From Mesorhizobium huakuii (GTDB lineage Bacteria; Pseudomonadota; Alphaproteobacteria; Rhizobiales; Rhizobiaceae), in assembly GCF_030160235.1 (NCBI RefSeq), contig NZ_BSNY01000051.1, forward strand, positions 62,001-126,000: 64,000 nt of DNA, given 5' to 3'. A model generated the notes under the pieces. It was not told where the DNA came from and did no database searches. It saw nothing but the letters and a program-made list of their open reading frames with translations. A program made the position numbers and the translations under genes. Every line of letters begins with the position of its first letter. Within the stretch, counting starts at the first letter, position 1. Shown one piece after another: positions 26,596 through 37,186 of the stretch.

Positions 26596-28320
26596 TTGGC
26601 ACTGGCTGCCAGCAACACGACGCGTCTGTGGACGCTTGTCGCGAAGGAGTTCTGGCGCAAGACGCGCCGGCGCTTGCGCGCCGGACCGGTCTATCGCTGG
26701 CGCTATTCCGGCCGCACGCCCGAACGCGTGCTGATCGCGCCGCCGGATCTGCGGCTGGCCGACCCGCAGATCGCGCTCGAGATCTATTACGGCCGGTATC
26801 CGCTGTCGGGGCACCTCGTCGAGACCGGCGGCAAGTCGCCATTCCAGATCAACGTGCCCAATCATGGCTGGCAAAAGACGCTGCATGGCTTTCGCTGGCT
26901 GCGCCACATGCGCGCCGCCGGCACCGAACTTGCCGCCGCCAATGCGCGGGCCCTGGTGTCCGACTGGATCGCCATGCACGGAAACAACATCGCCGGCATC
27001 GCCTGGGAGCCCGGCACGACGGCAAAGCGCATCATTGCCTGGCTGCAGCATTCCTCCGTCGTGCTGCAGGGCGCCGAATTCCCCTTCTACCGCGCCTTCC
27101 TGAAATCGCTGGCCGTCCAGATCCGCTACCTCAGGTCGATGGCACGTGAAATGCCCGACGGCAAGGACCGGCTGCGCGCCCGCATAGCACTTGCCTTCGC
27201 CGCCCTTTCCCTGCCGGCGCCGGCATCGGCGCTGCGCGGCGCCACCCGCAACCTCGCCGAGGAACTCAACCGCCAGATCCTCGCCGATGGCGGCCATATC
27301 TCACGCAATCCAATGTCGGTGCTCGAAATCCTCGCCGACCTTCTGCCGCTGCGCCAGACCTATGCCAACCAGGCGGAAACCCCGCCGCAGGCGCTGATCG
27401 GCGCCATCGACCGCATGCTGCCGGCGCTGCGCTTCTTCCGCCACCAGGATGGCAGCCTCGCCCGCTTCAACGGCATGGGCGCCACCATTCATGACCGCAT
27501 CGCCACCATATTGCGGCATGACGACACCGCCGGCGCGCCGCTGCTGCACGCGCCGCATTCGGGCTATGAGCGGCTGTCGATGGGTGGCGTCACCGTCATC
27601 GCCGACACCGGCCTGCCGCCGCCGGTCGATGTTTCCAACGCGGCGCACGCCGGTTGCCTCGCCTTCGAACTGTCGTCCGGCCGCCAGCACTACATCGTCA
27701 ATGCCGGCATCGACACCTATGGCGCCGCCGAGTTCCGGCCGCTGGCGCGCGCCACCGCCGCGCACTCGACCGCCACCATCAACGACACCTCGTCGGCGCG
27801 CTTCAGCCATTCGCTGCGCGTCAACGACCTGCTGGGTTCGCCGCTGATCGGCGGTCCGCAGCATGTGCAGTGCAAGCGCATCGACCAGAAGGGCGTCCAG
27901 GGCTTCATCGCCCGCCATGACGGCTATGTCCCGCGCTTCGGCTTCCTGCACGAGCGCGAGCTTAAGCTGTCGTCGAACGGCAATGTGCTGGCCGGCAGGG
28001 ACCGGTTCCTGCGGCCGGGCAATGCCGCGATCCGCAACAATGGTCGGGACTTCATCACCGTGCGCTTCCACGTCCATCCCGACATCAGCCTGCTGCAGGA
28101 TGAGCACGACCGCCTGGTGCTGACCGCCGACCAGGCCGACAGCTGGGTGTTCACCTCAAGCGAAGTGGTGCCGGAGGTCGAGGAATCGATCTATTTCGCC
28201 GGTCTTGGCGGCCCGCGCCGCAGCCGGCAGATCGTGCTTGCCTTCAAGGCGTCCGACGTATCCGAGGTCCACTGGCAGCTGACGCGCACCAGCATTGCCG
28301 GCTACCCGGAAAACAACTGA
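26596..28320 (+). CDS. Heparinase II/III-family protein
   Basis: 574 residues with an alpha-toroid N-terminal half and a C-terminal beta-sandwich lyase domain: YERLSMGGVTVIADTG, HAGCLAFELSSG, HSTATINDTSSAR. Members include polysaccharide lyases and uncharacterised envelope proteins; this branch is conserved in rhizobia next to purH and its substrate is not known. No signal peptide was seen. Start is a TTG at 26596 with CAGGAGG about 5 bases upstream, which decides it; no ATG nearby fits. It sits between a terminator and a convergent monooxygenase-domain gene. Confidence 0.88.
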   Translation: MALAASNTTRLWTLVAKEFWRKTRRRLRAGPVYRWRYSGRTPERVLIAPPDLRLADPQIALEIYYGRYPLSGHLVETGGKSPFQINVPNHGWQKTLHGFRWLRHMRAAGTELAAANARALVSDWIAMHGNNIAGIAWEPGTTAKRIIAWLQHSSVVLQGAEFPFYRAFLKSLAVQIRYLRSMAREMPDGKDRLRARIALAFAALSLPAPASALRGATRNLAEELNRQILADGGHISRNPMSVLEILADLLPLRQTYANQAETPPQALIGAIDRMLPALRFFRHQDGSLARFNGMGATIHDRIATILRHDDTAGAPLLHAPHSGYERLSMGGVTVIADTGLPPPVDVSNAAHAGCLAFELSSGRQHYIVNAGIDTYGAAEFRPLARATAAHSTATINDTSSARFSHSLRVNDLLGSPLIGGPQHVQCKRIDQKGVQGFIARHDGYVPRFGFLHERELKLSSNGNVLAGRDRFLRPGNAAIRNNGRDFITVRFHVHPDISLLQDEHDRLVLTADQADSWVFTSSEVVPEVEESIYFAGLGGPRRSRQIVLAFKASDVSEVHWQLTRTSIAGYPENN

Positions 28321-28347
28321 TTTGCCGCGCGAAGGCGGGCGGCCCGC

Positions 28348-28656
28348 TCAAGCCTGCTGTGCGATACCGAAGGCGTCATAAGTGCTGAGCATCGGCGGAC
28401 CGGCGAAGGCGAAACGGATCTTGTCGACCATCGCCGCCGCCTGACCGCTGCGGTCGTAGCGCTCCGCGTCCTCGACCGTGCTCCAGACAGTGATCGCCAT
28501 GAACGTGTCGCGCGCCTGATGCTGCTGCAAGAGCACTGCGCTGATGTTGCCGTTTGCGGCGCGGATAGCGGGGATCGCTTCGGTTTCGTAGATCGCCCGC
28601 AACCGCTCCGTCGTATCCGGCAACGCCCTGAACTGGCCAATACGGACAAATGCCAT
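28348..28656 (-). CDS. Antibiotic biosynthesis monooxygenase (ABM)-domain protein
   Basis: 102-residue ferredoxin-like ABM-fold protein. FVRIGQFRALPDTTERL forms the first strand and helix, and FMAITVWSTVEDAERYDRSG the typical second block. Small ABM proteins act as quinone-handling or haem-handling oxygenases, or as ligand-binding dimers; the role is undefined. The ATG at 28656 follows GGAGGAAC. It is inserted in opposite orientation between the heparinase-like gene and purH. Confidence 0.82.
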   Translation of the reverse strand: MAFVRIGQFRALPDTTERLRAIYETEAIPAIRAANGNISAVLLQQHQARDTFMAITVWSTVEDAERYDRSGQAAAMVDKIRFAFAGPPMLSTYDAFGIAQQA

Positions 28657-28804
28657 CAATGTTCCTCCATCGCGAGGCGATCAGCCTATACCCCAGGCCG
28701 GCAAATTGCATATCAAACAGTCGAATGGTGCACGGCGCTTGATTTCCTGATGTCATGTGCTACGGCGCGGGCTTGCCCCTCCAGCCGTGAAAGGCCGCCA
28801 GCCC

Positions 28805-30421
28805 ATGGCCGTCGCCGCCAAGAACATTCCCGCCCCGGACCTCGTTCCCGTACGCCGTGCCTTGCTTTCGGTGTTCGACAAGACCGGCCTCATCGACTTC
28901 GCCAGGGCATTGGCCGCGGCCGGTGTCGAACTGGTCTCGACCGGCGGCACCGCCAAGGCGATCGCCGAGGCCGGCCTGGCGGTGCGCGACGTCTCCGAAC
29001 TCACCGGCTTCCCCGAGATCATGGACGGCCGCGTCAAGACGCTGCATCCTTCCGTGCATGGCGCGCTGCTTGGCGTGCGCGACGACCCCGAGCATGCGGC
29101 GGCGATGCGCAAATACGGCATCGAGCCGATCGATCTCCTCGTCTCCAATCTCTATCCGTTCGAGGAAGTCCGCCGCTCCGGCGCCGACTATGCCGCCATC
29201 GTCGAGAACATCGACATAGGCGGCCCGGCGATGATCCGCGCCTCGGCCAAAAACCACGCCTATGTCGCCATCGTCACCGATCCGGGCGACTATGCCTCGG
29301 TGCTGAACGCGCTGGAAATGAACATCGGCTCGCTGTCGCTGGATTTCCGCAAGAAGCTGGCGGCCAAGGCCTTTGCCCGCACCGCCAGCTACGACGCGGC
29401 GATTTCCAACTGGTTCGCCGAGGCGCTGGAGATCGAGCATCCGACCTGGCGCGCCTTTGGCGGCAGGCTGACCGAAGTGATGCGCTACGGTGAAAACCCG
29501 CACCAGAGCGCCGGCTTCTACGTCAATGGCGACAAGCGCCCCGGTGTCGCCACGGCGCGGCAGTTGCAGGGCAAGCAGCTCTCCTACAACAACATCAACG
29601 ATACCGACGCCGCCTTCGAACTGGCCGGCGAATTCGATCCGGCCCGCTCCGCCGCCGTGGCGATCATCAAGCACGCCAACCCGTGCGGCGTCGCCGAGGG
29701 CACCTCGCTGAAATCAGCCTATGCCAAGGCGCTCGCCTGCGACCCGGTCTCGGCTTTCGGCGGCATCGTCGCTCTGAATCGCACCCTCGATGCCGAAGCG
29801 GCGGAGGACATCGTGAAGACCTTCACCGAGGTGATCATCGCCCCCGATGCGACGGACGAGGCCGCGGCGATCGTTGCCGCGAAGAAGAACCTGCGCCTGC
29901 TGGTCACCGGCGGCTTGCCCGACCCGCGCTCGCCCGGCACGACGGTCAAGTCCGTTGCCGGCGGCCTGCTTGTCCAGGGCCGTGACAACGCCGTGGTCGA
30001 CGATCTCGAACTGAAAGTGGTGACCAAGCGCGCGCCAACGCCGGCGGAGATGGCCGATCTCAAATTCGCCTTCCGCGTCGCCAAGCACGTCAAGTCGAAC
30101 GCCATCGTCTATGCGAAGGACGGCGCCACCGTCGGCATCGGCGCCGGTCAGATGAGCCGCGTCGATTCCTCCCGCATCGCCGCCCGCAAGGCGCTCGACG
30201 CGGCCGAGGCTGCGGGCATGGCTGAGCCATTGACCAAGGGCTCGGTCGTCGCCTCCGATGCCTTCTTCCCCTTCGCCGACGGTCTGCTTGCCGCGGTCGC
30301 CGCCGGCGCCACCGCCGTCATCCAGCCGGGCGGCTCGATGAACGACAAGGACGTCATCGCCGCCGCCGATGAACACGGCATCGCGATGGTGTTTACGGGC
30401 GTGCGGCATTTCCGGCACTGA
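28805..30421 (+). CDS. purH: Bifunctional AICAR formyltransferase / IMP cyclohydrolase
   Basis: Catalyses the last two steps of purine synthesis, AICAR to FAICAR to IMP. 538 residues: an N-terminal cyclohydrolase domain ([36 protein letters not shown]) and a C-terminal formyltransferase domain with [16 protein letters not shown]... reading [11 protein letters not shown] before it, KHANPCGVA and [13 protein letters not shown] at 28805; a longer in-frame start is not family-like. Upstream is the ABM gene on the other strand. Confidence 0.97.
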   Translation: MAVAAKNIPAPDLVPVRRALLSVFDKTGLIDFARALAAAGVELVSTGGTAKAIAEAGLAVRDVSELTGFPEIMDGRVKTLHPSVHGALLGVRDDPEHAAAMRKYGIEPIDLLVSNLYPFEEVRRSGADYAAIVENIDIGGPAMIRASAKNHAYVAIVTDPGDYASVLNALEMNIGSLSLDFRKKLAAKAFARTASYDAAISNWFAEALEIEHPTWRAFGGRLTEVMRYGENPHQSAGFYVNGDKRPGVATARQLQGKQLSYNNINDTDAAFELAGEFDPARSAAVAIIKHANPCGVAEGTSLKSAYAKALACDPVSAFGGIVALNRTLDAEAAEDIVKTFTEVIIAPDATDEAAAIVAAKKNLRLLVTGGLPDPRSPGTTVKSVAGGLLVQGRDNAVVDDLELKVVTKRAPTPAEMADLKFAFRVAKHVKSNAIVYAKDGATVGIGAGQMSRVDSSRIAARKALDAAEAAGMAEPLTKGSVVASDAFFPFADGLLAAVAAGATAVIQPGGSMNDKDVIAAADEHGIAMVFTGVRHFRH

Positions 30422-30430
30422 GCGCGTTTA

Positions 30431-30549
30431 CCCTCCCCTCGATGGGGAGAGTCGGTGCGCTCGCTTGCGAGCGCGCCAGGGTGGGGTGATGGCGCTGACC
30501 TCCACCCCGCTCCGCTTCGCGGATCGACCCTCCCCACAAGGGGGAAGGG
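30431..30549. repeat. Mosaic hairpin repeat element downstream of purH
   Basis: Four consecutive hairpins: CTCCCC/GGGGAG (30433-30449), GCGCTCGC/GCGAGCGC (30457-30474), TCCGC/GCGGA (30511-30523), and CCCTCCCC-ACAA-GGGGG (from 30528). This CTCCCC-type mosaic is a common rhizobial extragenic repeat. It lies between convergent genes and may end both transcripts. Confidence 0.75.
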
Positions 30550-30558
30550 AAAGTGGCG

Positions 30559-31935
30559 CTATTCCGCCGGCCGATCCGCCGGATACGGCGTCCTGACCAG
30601 GATCGCCATGCCGATGCCGAGGAACAGGATGATCACGGCCATGCCGAGCCGCGCCGAGCCGGAGAGCGCGGTGATGGTCGCCACCAGGAACGGCGCCAGG
30701 AAGCTGGTTGCCCGGCCGGCCAGCGCGTAGATGCCGAAATAGCGGCCGGATTCCGCCGCTGTCACGCTGCGCGCCATGTAGGAGCGCGACGAAGCCTGCA
30801 CCGGGCCGAAGGCGAGCCCGATCAGCAGGCCATACATGATGTAGGCCTTTTCGGCCGCCGTGCCGAACAGGCCGCCAGAATCGGTGGTCGGCAGCTGGAT
30901 CAGGCCGAGCAGCGTGAAGCCTGGGCCGGTCGAGACGACGCCGATGGTGGCGACCGACAGCATGACCAGCGCGATCATCACCACGGCCTTGGAGCCGAGC
31001 GCGGTGTCGAGGCGCGCCGCGATCCAGCAACCGAAGATGGCGACGACATTGAGGATGATGCCGAACATGCCGATCTCGGTGATCGACCACTGGAACATGC
31101 CTGCCGCGAACGTGCCGCCGAGCGCCAGCAACGCGTTGACGCCGTCCTGGTAGATCATGCGGGCGACGAGGAAGCGGAAGATGCCGCCGCGCCTGCGCAC
31201 CTCGGCCAGCGTCGATTTCAGTTCCGACCGGCCCTCGCGCACCGCCGGCCCGATCGGAATGCCCTTGATGGCGTCCGGCGTGAAGAAGAACATCGGCAGG
31301 ATGAACAGGAAATACCAGCCGGCCGACAGCGGCCCGGTGGCACGCGCATCCTCGCCGAGCTTCGGGTCGAGCCCGAACAGCGGGTCGATGCCTATGATCG
31401 TCTTGCCGGTCTCCGGTGAGCCGGCGAGGCAGGTGACGACGAAGATCAGCGCGATCATGCCGCCGAGATAGCCGAGACCCCAGGCCGTGTTGGAGATGCG
31501 GCCGATCTCGCTCTTCGGCACCAGCCGCGGCATCATCGAATCGTTGAAAACGGTGGAGAATTCCGCCGCCACCGAAGCCAGCGAAAACAGCGCCACGATC
31601 AGGAACAGGTTCGAGCCGGGTGCGGCGAACCAGAGCAAGGCGAGACTGGTGATCTTGATCGCGGCGAAGAAGGCGATCCAAGGCTTGCGCGGTCCGGTCT
31701 GATCGGCGATCGAACCGAGGATCGGCGACAGCACGGCGATGACCAAGCCTGCCGCGGCGATGCCGTAGCCCCAGACCGCCTGGCCGGTGTTGGGATCGCC
31801 AGCCATGCGCGAGACGAAATAGGGACCGAAGATGAAGGTGGTGACGACCGTGAAGAACGGCTGCGCCGCCCAGTCGAAGAACATCCAACCCCAGATGCCG
31901 CGCCCGGACGCCCGCTGCACTGTCTCTACCGCCAT
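30559..31935 (-). CDS. MFS transporter, UMF1 / vacuole effluxer-like
   Basis: 458 residues with about 12 membrane segments. The GWMFFDWAAQPFFTVVTTFIF start and FGPYFVSRMAGD are characteristic of the UMF1 group (relatives of yeast Atg22, proposed amino acid effluxers). AEFSTVFNDSMMPRLVP and SRSYMARSVTAAESGRYFG are also typical. ATG at 31935 with GAGGGAA upstream. Substrate unknown. It converges on purH across the repeat element. Confidence 0.88.
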   Translation of the reverse strand: MAVETVQRASGRGIWGWMFFDWAAQPFFTVVTTFIFGPYFVSRMAGDPNTGQAVWGYGIAAAGLVIAVLSPILGSIADQTGPRKPWIAFFAAIKITSLALLWFAAPGSNLFLIVALFSLASVAAEFSTVFNDSMMPRLVPKSEIGRISNTAWGLGYLGGMIALIFVVTCLAGSPETGKTIIGIDPLFGLDPKLGEDARATGPLSAGWYFLFILPMFFFTPDAIKGIPIGPAVREGRSELKSTLAEVRRRGGIFRFLVARMIYQDGVNALLALGGTFAAGMFQWSITEIGMFGIILNVVAIFGCWIAARLDTALGSKAVVMIALVMLSVATIGVVSTGPGFTLLGLIQLPTTDSGGLFGTAAEKAYIMYGLLIGLAFGPVQASSRSYMARSVTAAESGRYFGIYALAGRATSFLAPFLVATITALSGSARLGMAVIILFLGIGMAILVRTPYPADRPAE

Positions 31936-32132
31936 GATGATTCCCTCGGCCCCACCCGCGTCGGGCGCCATGTCTGCATGTTTCTCATGCGCATGCAAAT
32001 GACAAGCGTCGCGCCGCCCCTCATTGTCCTGCCGGACATTTCGCCCCGTATAGTGACGGGGAGAAGACGCTGTCGCGAAGGTTTTCGCCAATTGTCGACG
32101 CCGCAGAATGAGTGCCGGCCTTGCGACCAGTT

Positions 32133-32180
32133 CCCTTCTTCCCGTCAACATACGGGGGAAGGTGGCGGCAGCCGGATGAG
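32133..32180. repeat. Hairpin repeat copy upstream of the UMF1 gene
   Basis: CTTCTTCCCGT and ACGGGGGAAGG form an imperfect hairpin, followed by GGCGGCAGCCGGATGAG, a tail typical of this rhizobial repeat type. It lies in the 273-bp gap between the UMF1 and GDH genes, so promoter material is shared with repeat DNA. Confidence 0.65.
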
Positions 32181-32208
32181 ACGGCGGCGCCAACCTCCGC
32201 AAGAACCC

Positions 32209-35200
32209 TCACATCCCGGTCAGATCGCTCATCAGCCCGGACGCCACGGACAGGCGCGACACGGTGATGTCGCCGCCTTCGGTCAGCGCTTGTAGCCGCT
32301 CGCGGATGCGCGCCACCCGTTCGCCGCCCGCTTCCAGCCAGGTGGCCACTGGATCGGCCGCCTTGGCATGACCGGTGAGTGCCGCCACCGCGATGCCGCG
32401 CCGCGCAGCGCCAATCGTGTCGGTGGCGCGCGACAAAGCGAGCTGATCATAATAGTCCGATGGGGTGATCGAGCGCGCGGCGTCCTCGACGCGCGGGATG
32501 CGGAAAGCGTCGCTGACCGCGAAGAACGCTCGTGCGGCCGCGACGATGTCGGCGCCGGCGGTGCGCGCCGTCAGCGCGATGTCCGGGATGAGTTCCGCCA
32601 TCTCGCTCAAAGCCAGCTGCTCGGCCAGCCTTTCCGGCGCGCCGGCCTTGAACAGCCCGTGCCTCTTCTCCTCGATCCGCTCGCGCGAGAAAGCCGGCAG
32701 CAGTGAAGCGAGCTTCGGCTCCAGCGCCTTGCGCGCGTCCTGCAACTCGGCGATGCGCTGGCCGAGCGGCGCCGTGCCGGCATCGTTCTTGAGGTACCAG
32801 CCGCTGGTCACATAGATCAGCCGGCTGACCATCTGGTAGAGATCGAGCTGCACCTGGCCGTCGACCTGGTTGTCGAGCGCGTCGATCTCGCTATAGAGCG
32901 CCGGCAGCGCAAAGCCGTCACGCACCACGGCGAAGGTGCGCACCACATCGGCGGCGGTGCGCCCCGTGGCTTCCTGCAGCCGGTTGACGAAGGACGGGCC
33001 GCCGCGATTGACCAGGTCGTTGGCGACGACGCGGGCGATGATCTCGCGGCGCAGCCTGTGGCCGTGGATTTCGGCGGCGTATTTCTTTGCCATCCGGTCC
33101 GGGAAATAGCCCATCAGGTCACGGTCGAAATGCGCATCGTCTGGCACGTCGCTGGCGACGATGTCGGAAAACAGCACGATCTTGGCATAGGCAAGCAGCA
33201 CGCCGAGTTCGGCCCTGGTCAGCGGCTCGCCACGCGCCTCACGCTCGGCGAGGGCCGCCGCCGACGGCAGCGTCTCCACGGCACGGTCGAGCAGGCCGCG
33301 CGCCTCGAGCGCCGACATGAAGCGGGCCTGATGCGCGATGTCGGCGAGGCCGCGCTTGCGGGCGATCGAAAGCGCCAGCGTCTGCTGGTAGTTGTTGGAC
33401 AGCACAAGCCCGCCGACCTCGCCGGTCATCTCGGCCAGCAGCTTGTTGCGGGCCGGGCGCGTCAGCGATCCCTTGCGCATGGCCGACGCCAGCGCGATCT
33501 TGATGTTGACCTCGACGTCGGAGCAGTTGACGCCGCCCGAATTGTCGATGGCGTCGGAATTGCAGCGGCCGCCATTCATGCCGAACTCGATGCGCGCCCG
33601 CTGCGTGACGCCAAGATTGGCGCCTTCGCCGATCACCTTGGCGCGCACGTCGAGCGCGGTGATGCGGATGGCGTCATTGGCGCGGTCGCCGACCTCGGCA
33701 TTGGTTTCGGTGGAGGCCCTCAAGTAAGTGCCGATGCCGCCGAACCACAGGAGGTCGACCGGCGCCTTGAGGATGGCGGTCATGATCTCGGCCGGCGTTG
33801 CGGTCGTCTTGGCAAGGCCGATCGCCGCCGCGGCGGCCGCCGGCAAGGTGATCGCCTTCTGGCTGCGCGAAACGATGATGCCGCCTTCCGACAGCTTCGT
33901 CTTGTCATAGTCTTGCCAGCTCGAACGCGGCAGCGCGAACATGCGCTCGCGCTCGGCCATCGAGGCCGCCATGTCGGGATCGGGATCGATGAAGATGTCG
34001 CGATGGTCGAAGGCGGCGATCAGCCTTGTCTTCGGCGACAAAAGCATGCCGTTGCCGAACACGTCGCCCGACATGTCACCGACGCCGACGACGCTGAAGG
34101 GCGAGGTCTGGATGTCGCGGTTGATCTCGCGGAAATGCCGCTTGACCGCTTCCCAGGCGCCCTTGGCGGTGATGCCCATCTTCTTGTGGTCATAGCCGGC
34201 CGAGCCGCCGCTGGCGAAGGCGTCGTCGAGCCAGAAGCCATGCTTCTCGGAGATGGCGTTGGCGGTGTCGGAGAAGGTCGCCGTGCCCTTGTCGGCGGCG
34301 ACGACGAAATAGGGATCGTCCTGGTCGCGCCTGACGACGCCGGCCGGCGGAATGACCCCGTCCAGCCCGATATTGTCGGTGATCGACAAAAGGCTCGAGA
34401 CGAAATTCTTGTAGGCCGAGGTGCCCGCCTCGAAGATCGCGTCGCGGCTGCCGCCCGCCGGCAGGCGCTTGGGAAAGAAGCCGCCCTTGGCGCCGACCGG
34501 CACGATGACGGCGTTCTTGACCTGCTGCGCCTTGACCAGGCCGAGCACCTCGGTGCGGTAGTCCTGGGCGCGGTCCGACCAGCGCAGGCCGCCACGCGCC
34601 ACCGGGCCGAAGCGCAGATGCACGCCCTCGACCTCGGAACCATAGACGAAGATCTCGCGCCATGGCCGTGGCGCCGGCAGTCCCTCGATCGCCTGTGATT
34701 CGAGCTTGATCGCCAGCGACTGGCCCTTCTCGTTCGTATCGGCAACGAAATGATTGGTGCGCAGCGAGGCCTCGATCAGATTGAGGTAGCGGCGGATGAT
34801 GGTGTCGTCGTCGATGTTGGGCACATCCTCCAGCGCGTCCTTGATCTTGGCCTTGAGGTGCTTTGCCGCCACCACGCCCTCGGTTTCCGCCGTCGGGCCG
34901 AGGCGGGCGATGAACAGCGCGTGGAGGCCGCGCGCGATCTCGGGATAGCGGTTGAGGGCGGCGGCGATGAAATCCTGGCTTTGCGGAATGCCGACCTGCT
35001 GCAGATAGCGGCCATAGGCGCGCAGGATGGTGATTTCGCTGGACCACAGGCCGGCGGTCTGGGCGAGGCCATTATAGCCGTCATTGTCGACGTCGCCACG
35101 CCAGACAGCAAGGAATGCGTCCTCGAACAGCGCCCCATGATCACCAAGCTCGATCGGCTTGCCGTAGCTGTTCTCCAGTTCCATGTCGTGGATGAAGACC

Positions 35201-37050
35201 ATGCCGGGCTGATCACTGGTGATCATGCCGGGCTGACCACCGTTGGTCATGCCGGTCGCGTCGTCGCCGACCTCGAAGGTGCGCTCGCTGATGACGCGGA
35301 AGCCGATATTTTCCAGCACCGGCACGCGCCGCGACAGCGCCACCGGGCTGCCGTGGTGATAGATCTTCAGCGCCGCCTGGTGCGGCTTCTGCTCGCCATG
35401 GCGGTAATAGTCGATGGCGATCGGATTGGCGGCGCTGATCCTGGCGATGCGCTCGGCATCGGCCAGCGCCACGGCCGGCGAGAAACTATCGCGATAGCTT
35501 TCGGAGAACCGCGCGGCGATCGCCGTCCGTGCCGGATCGGCTCCAGTCTCGGCCGCTGTTTCCCGAAGCGCGTCGTCCCAGGTGCGGACAATGTCGCGGA
35601 TCGCTTCCTCGATCGTCGCCTGTTCGATCTTCGGCGTCTTGCCGCCGGATCGGCCGATGATGAAATGCACCCGCGCCAGACCGCCTTCCGGAAAGGCCGG
35701 GTAGTAGGCCGACAGCCGCCCCTCGAACGCCGTTTTCAGATAGGCGCCGATCTTCTCGCGCACGACGCTGTCGTAACGGTCGCGTGGCACGAAGACGAGG
35801 ATCGAGACGAAGCGGTCGAACTGGTCGGCACGCACCAGCGCCCTGACGCGGGGACGCTCCACCAGGCCCAGAATAGCCTCGGCGTGCTTGCGCAAGATCG
35901 GCACCGGGACCTGGAACAGTTCGTCGCGCGGATAGCTCTCCAGCACGTTGATCAGCGCCTTGCCGGAATGATCCCCCGGATTGAAGCCGGATTTGGCGAT
36001 GATGGTTTCGGCCTTGGACCGCAGATACGGTATCTTCATCACCGAGCGCGTGTAGGCGGTCGAGGTGAACAGGCCGACGATGCGCAGTTCGCCCGACAGC
36101 ACGCCCTTGGCGGTGTAGGTCTTGACGCCGATGTAGTCGAGATAGATGCGGCGGTGCACGGAAGATTTGGCATTGGCCTTGGTGACGATCAGCGGCTCCG
36201 GCCCATGCAGGAAGGCGCGAATCTCGGGCGTTGTCGTCACCGCTTCGGTGCCGCGCCGCAGCACCAGCACGTCGGGATCGGACAGGATGCCGAGGCCGGG
36301 CTTGTCGGCGCGCTCCAGCATGCCGCTCTTTTCGCTGCCGGTGTATTTGAACTCGCGCATGCCGAGGAAGGTGAAATTGTCGTCCCGCAGCCATTCGAGG
36401 AAGGCTATCGCCTCGGTGACGCTGGTCTTGTCGAGCGGCACCGGCGAGTAGCGGAATTCGGAGATCGCCTGGTCGAGGCGGGCCAGCATCGGCTTCCAGT
36501 CGGTCACGGCGGCGCGAACCTGGCCGAGCAGCTTCCTCAGTCGACCGGCCAAGGCTTCGGCCTGGTCGGGTGGCAGGCGGCCGATATGGACATGGATCAC
36601 GCTCAGCCGGTCATGGGCGGTGTCACCCTTGGCGGGACCGCCATCACCGAGGATTTCCTCGACGCCGCCCTTGCCGTGCTTGACGACGATCACCGGATGG
36701 GTGACCAGCAAAGGCTCGCCGGCGCTGTCGGTGATCTCGCCGAGGACGGAATCGAACAGGAACGGCATGTTGTCGTTGACGACGGTGATCACCGTCACCG
36801 GGCGGCCTTGGCGGACGACGCCGGAATCGACATCTATGGCAACGACGCAGTCGCCCTTCTTGTGCCTGGCGACAGCGCGCCCGGCGAGATCGGCGGCGCG
36901 CACGAGATCGGCGACGTCATAGGCGGCAATGTCTTCGGCTGGAGCTCGGGCCAGCAGGTAGTCGGCGAGCTTGCCGGACTTGTCTTCCGCCTTTGCCGCT
37001 CCCTTTGCCGCGCTCTTTTTTGGCGGATTTGCGGTTTTTGGACTGGCCAT
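32209..37050 (-). CDS. gdh: NAD-specific glutamate dehydrogenase, large (about 180 kDa) class
   Basis: Oxidative deamination of glutamate to 2-oxoglutarate, feeding carbon from amino acids into the TCA cycle. 1613 residues, normal for this bacterial large class. The N-terminal half carries ACT-like regulatory modules; the catalytic core is in the second half with FGPVARGGLRWSDRAQDYRTEVLGL-type substrate motif (near residue 815), VPVGAKGGF and GVGDMSGDVFGNGM in the nucleotide-binding part. ATG at 37050. It is the longest gene in the window, intact with no frameshift. Confidence 0.95.
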   Translation of the reverse strand: MASPKTANPPKKSAAKGAAKAEDKSGKLADYLLARAPAEDIAAYDVADLVRAADLAGRAVARHKKGDCVVAIDVDSGVVRQGRPVTVITVVNDNMPFLFDSVLGEITDSAGEPLLVTHPVIVVKHGKGGVEEILGDGGPAKGDTAHDRLSVIHVHIGRLPPDQAEALAGRLRKLLGQVRAAVTDWKPMLARLDQAISEFRYSPVPLDKTSVTEAIAFLEWLRDDNFTFLGMREFKYTGSEKSGMLERADKPGLGILSDPDVLVLRRGTEAVTTTPEIRAFLHGPEPLIVTKANAKSSVHRRIYLDYIGVKTYTAKGVLSGELRIVGLFTSTAYTRSVMKIPYLRSKAETIIAKSGFNPGDHSGKALINVLESYPRDELFQVPVPILRKHAEAILGLVERPRVRALVRADQFDRFVSILVFVPRDRYDSVVREKIGAYLKTAFEGRLSAYYPAFPEGGLARVHFIIGRSGGKTPKIEQATIEEAIRDIVRTWDDALRETAAETGADPARTAIAARFSESYRDSFSPAVALADAERIARISAANPIAIDYYRHGEQKPHQAALKIYHHGSPVALSRRVPVLENIGFRVISERTFEVGDDATGMTNGGQPGMITSDQPGMVFIHDMELENSYGKPIELGDHGALFEDAFLAVWRGDVDNDGYNGLAQTAGLWSSEITILRAYGRYLQQVGIPQSQDFIAAALNRYPEIARGLHALFIARLGPTAETEGVVAAKHLKAKIKDALEDVPNIDDDTIIRRYLNLIEASLRTNHFVADTNEKGQSLAIKLESQAIEGLPAPRPWREIFVYGSEVEGVHLRFGPVARGGLRWSDRAQDYRTEVLGLVKAQQVKNAVIVPVGAKGGFFPKRLPAGGSRDAIFEAGTSAYKNFVSSLLSITDNIGLDGVIPPAGVVRRDQDDPYFVVAADKGTATFSDTANAISEKHGFWLDDAFASGGSAGYDHKKMGITAKGAWEAVKRHFREINRDIQTSPFSVVGVGDMSGDVFGNGMLLSPKTRLIAAFDHRDIFIDPDPDMAASMAERERMFALPRSSWQDYDKTKLSEGGIIVSRSQKAITLPAAAAAAIGLAKTTATPAEIMTAILKAPVDLLWFGGIGTYLRASTETNAEVGDRANDAIRITALDVRAKVIGEGANLGVTQRARIEFGMNGGRCNSDAIDNSGGVNCSDVEVNIKIALASAMRKGSLTRPARNKLLAEMTGEVGGLVLSNNYQQTLALSIARKRGLADIAHQARFMSALEARGLLDRAVETLPSAAALAEREARGEPLTRAELGVLLAYAKIVLFSDIVASDVPDDAHFDRDLMGYFPDRMAKKYAAEIHGHRLRREIIARVVANDLVNRGGPSFVNRLQEATGRTAADVVRTFAVVRDGFALPALYSEIDALDNQVDGQVQLDLYQMVSRLIYVTSGWYLKNDAGTAPLGQRIAELQDARKALEPKLASLLPAFSRERIEEKRHGLFKAGAPERLAEQLALSEMAELIPDIALTARTAGADIVAAARAFFAVSDAFRIPRVEDAARSITPSDYYDQLALSRATDTIGAARRGIAVAALTGHAKAADPVATWLEAGGERVARIRERLQALTEGGDITVSRLSVASGLMSDLTGM

Positions 37051-37186
37051 GACGCTATTCCCTCCCGTCGAATGCTTTTACGGCTATCGTAGCAGATGAC
37101 CGCTGTTTGGCGACAAAGGTTTGACGGCTTGCCGAGAATTATCGGAATTCGGCGACAAGCCGTCGTCCAACGAGGAGAAACGACCC

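Noticed and set aside
34750-37092. 780-codon plus-strand open frame opposite the NAD-GDH gene
   Set aside because: Antisense shadow: no recognisable domain, whereas the minus frame is a complete 1613-residue dehydrogenase.
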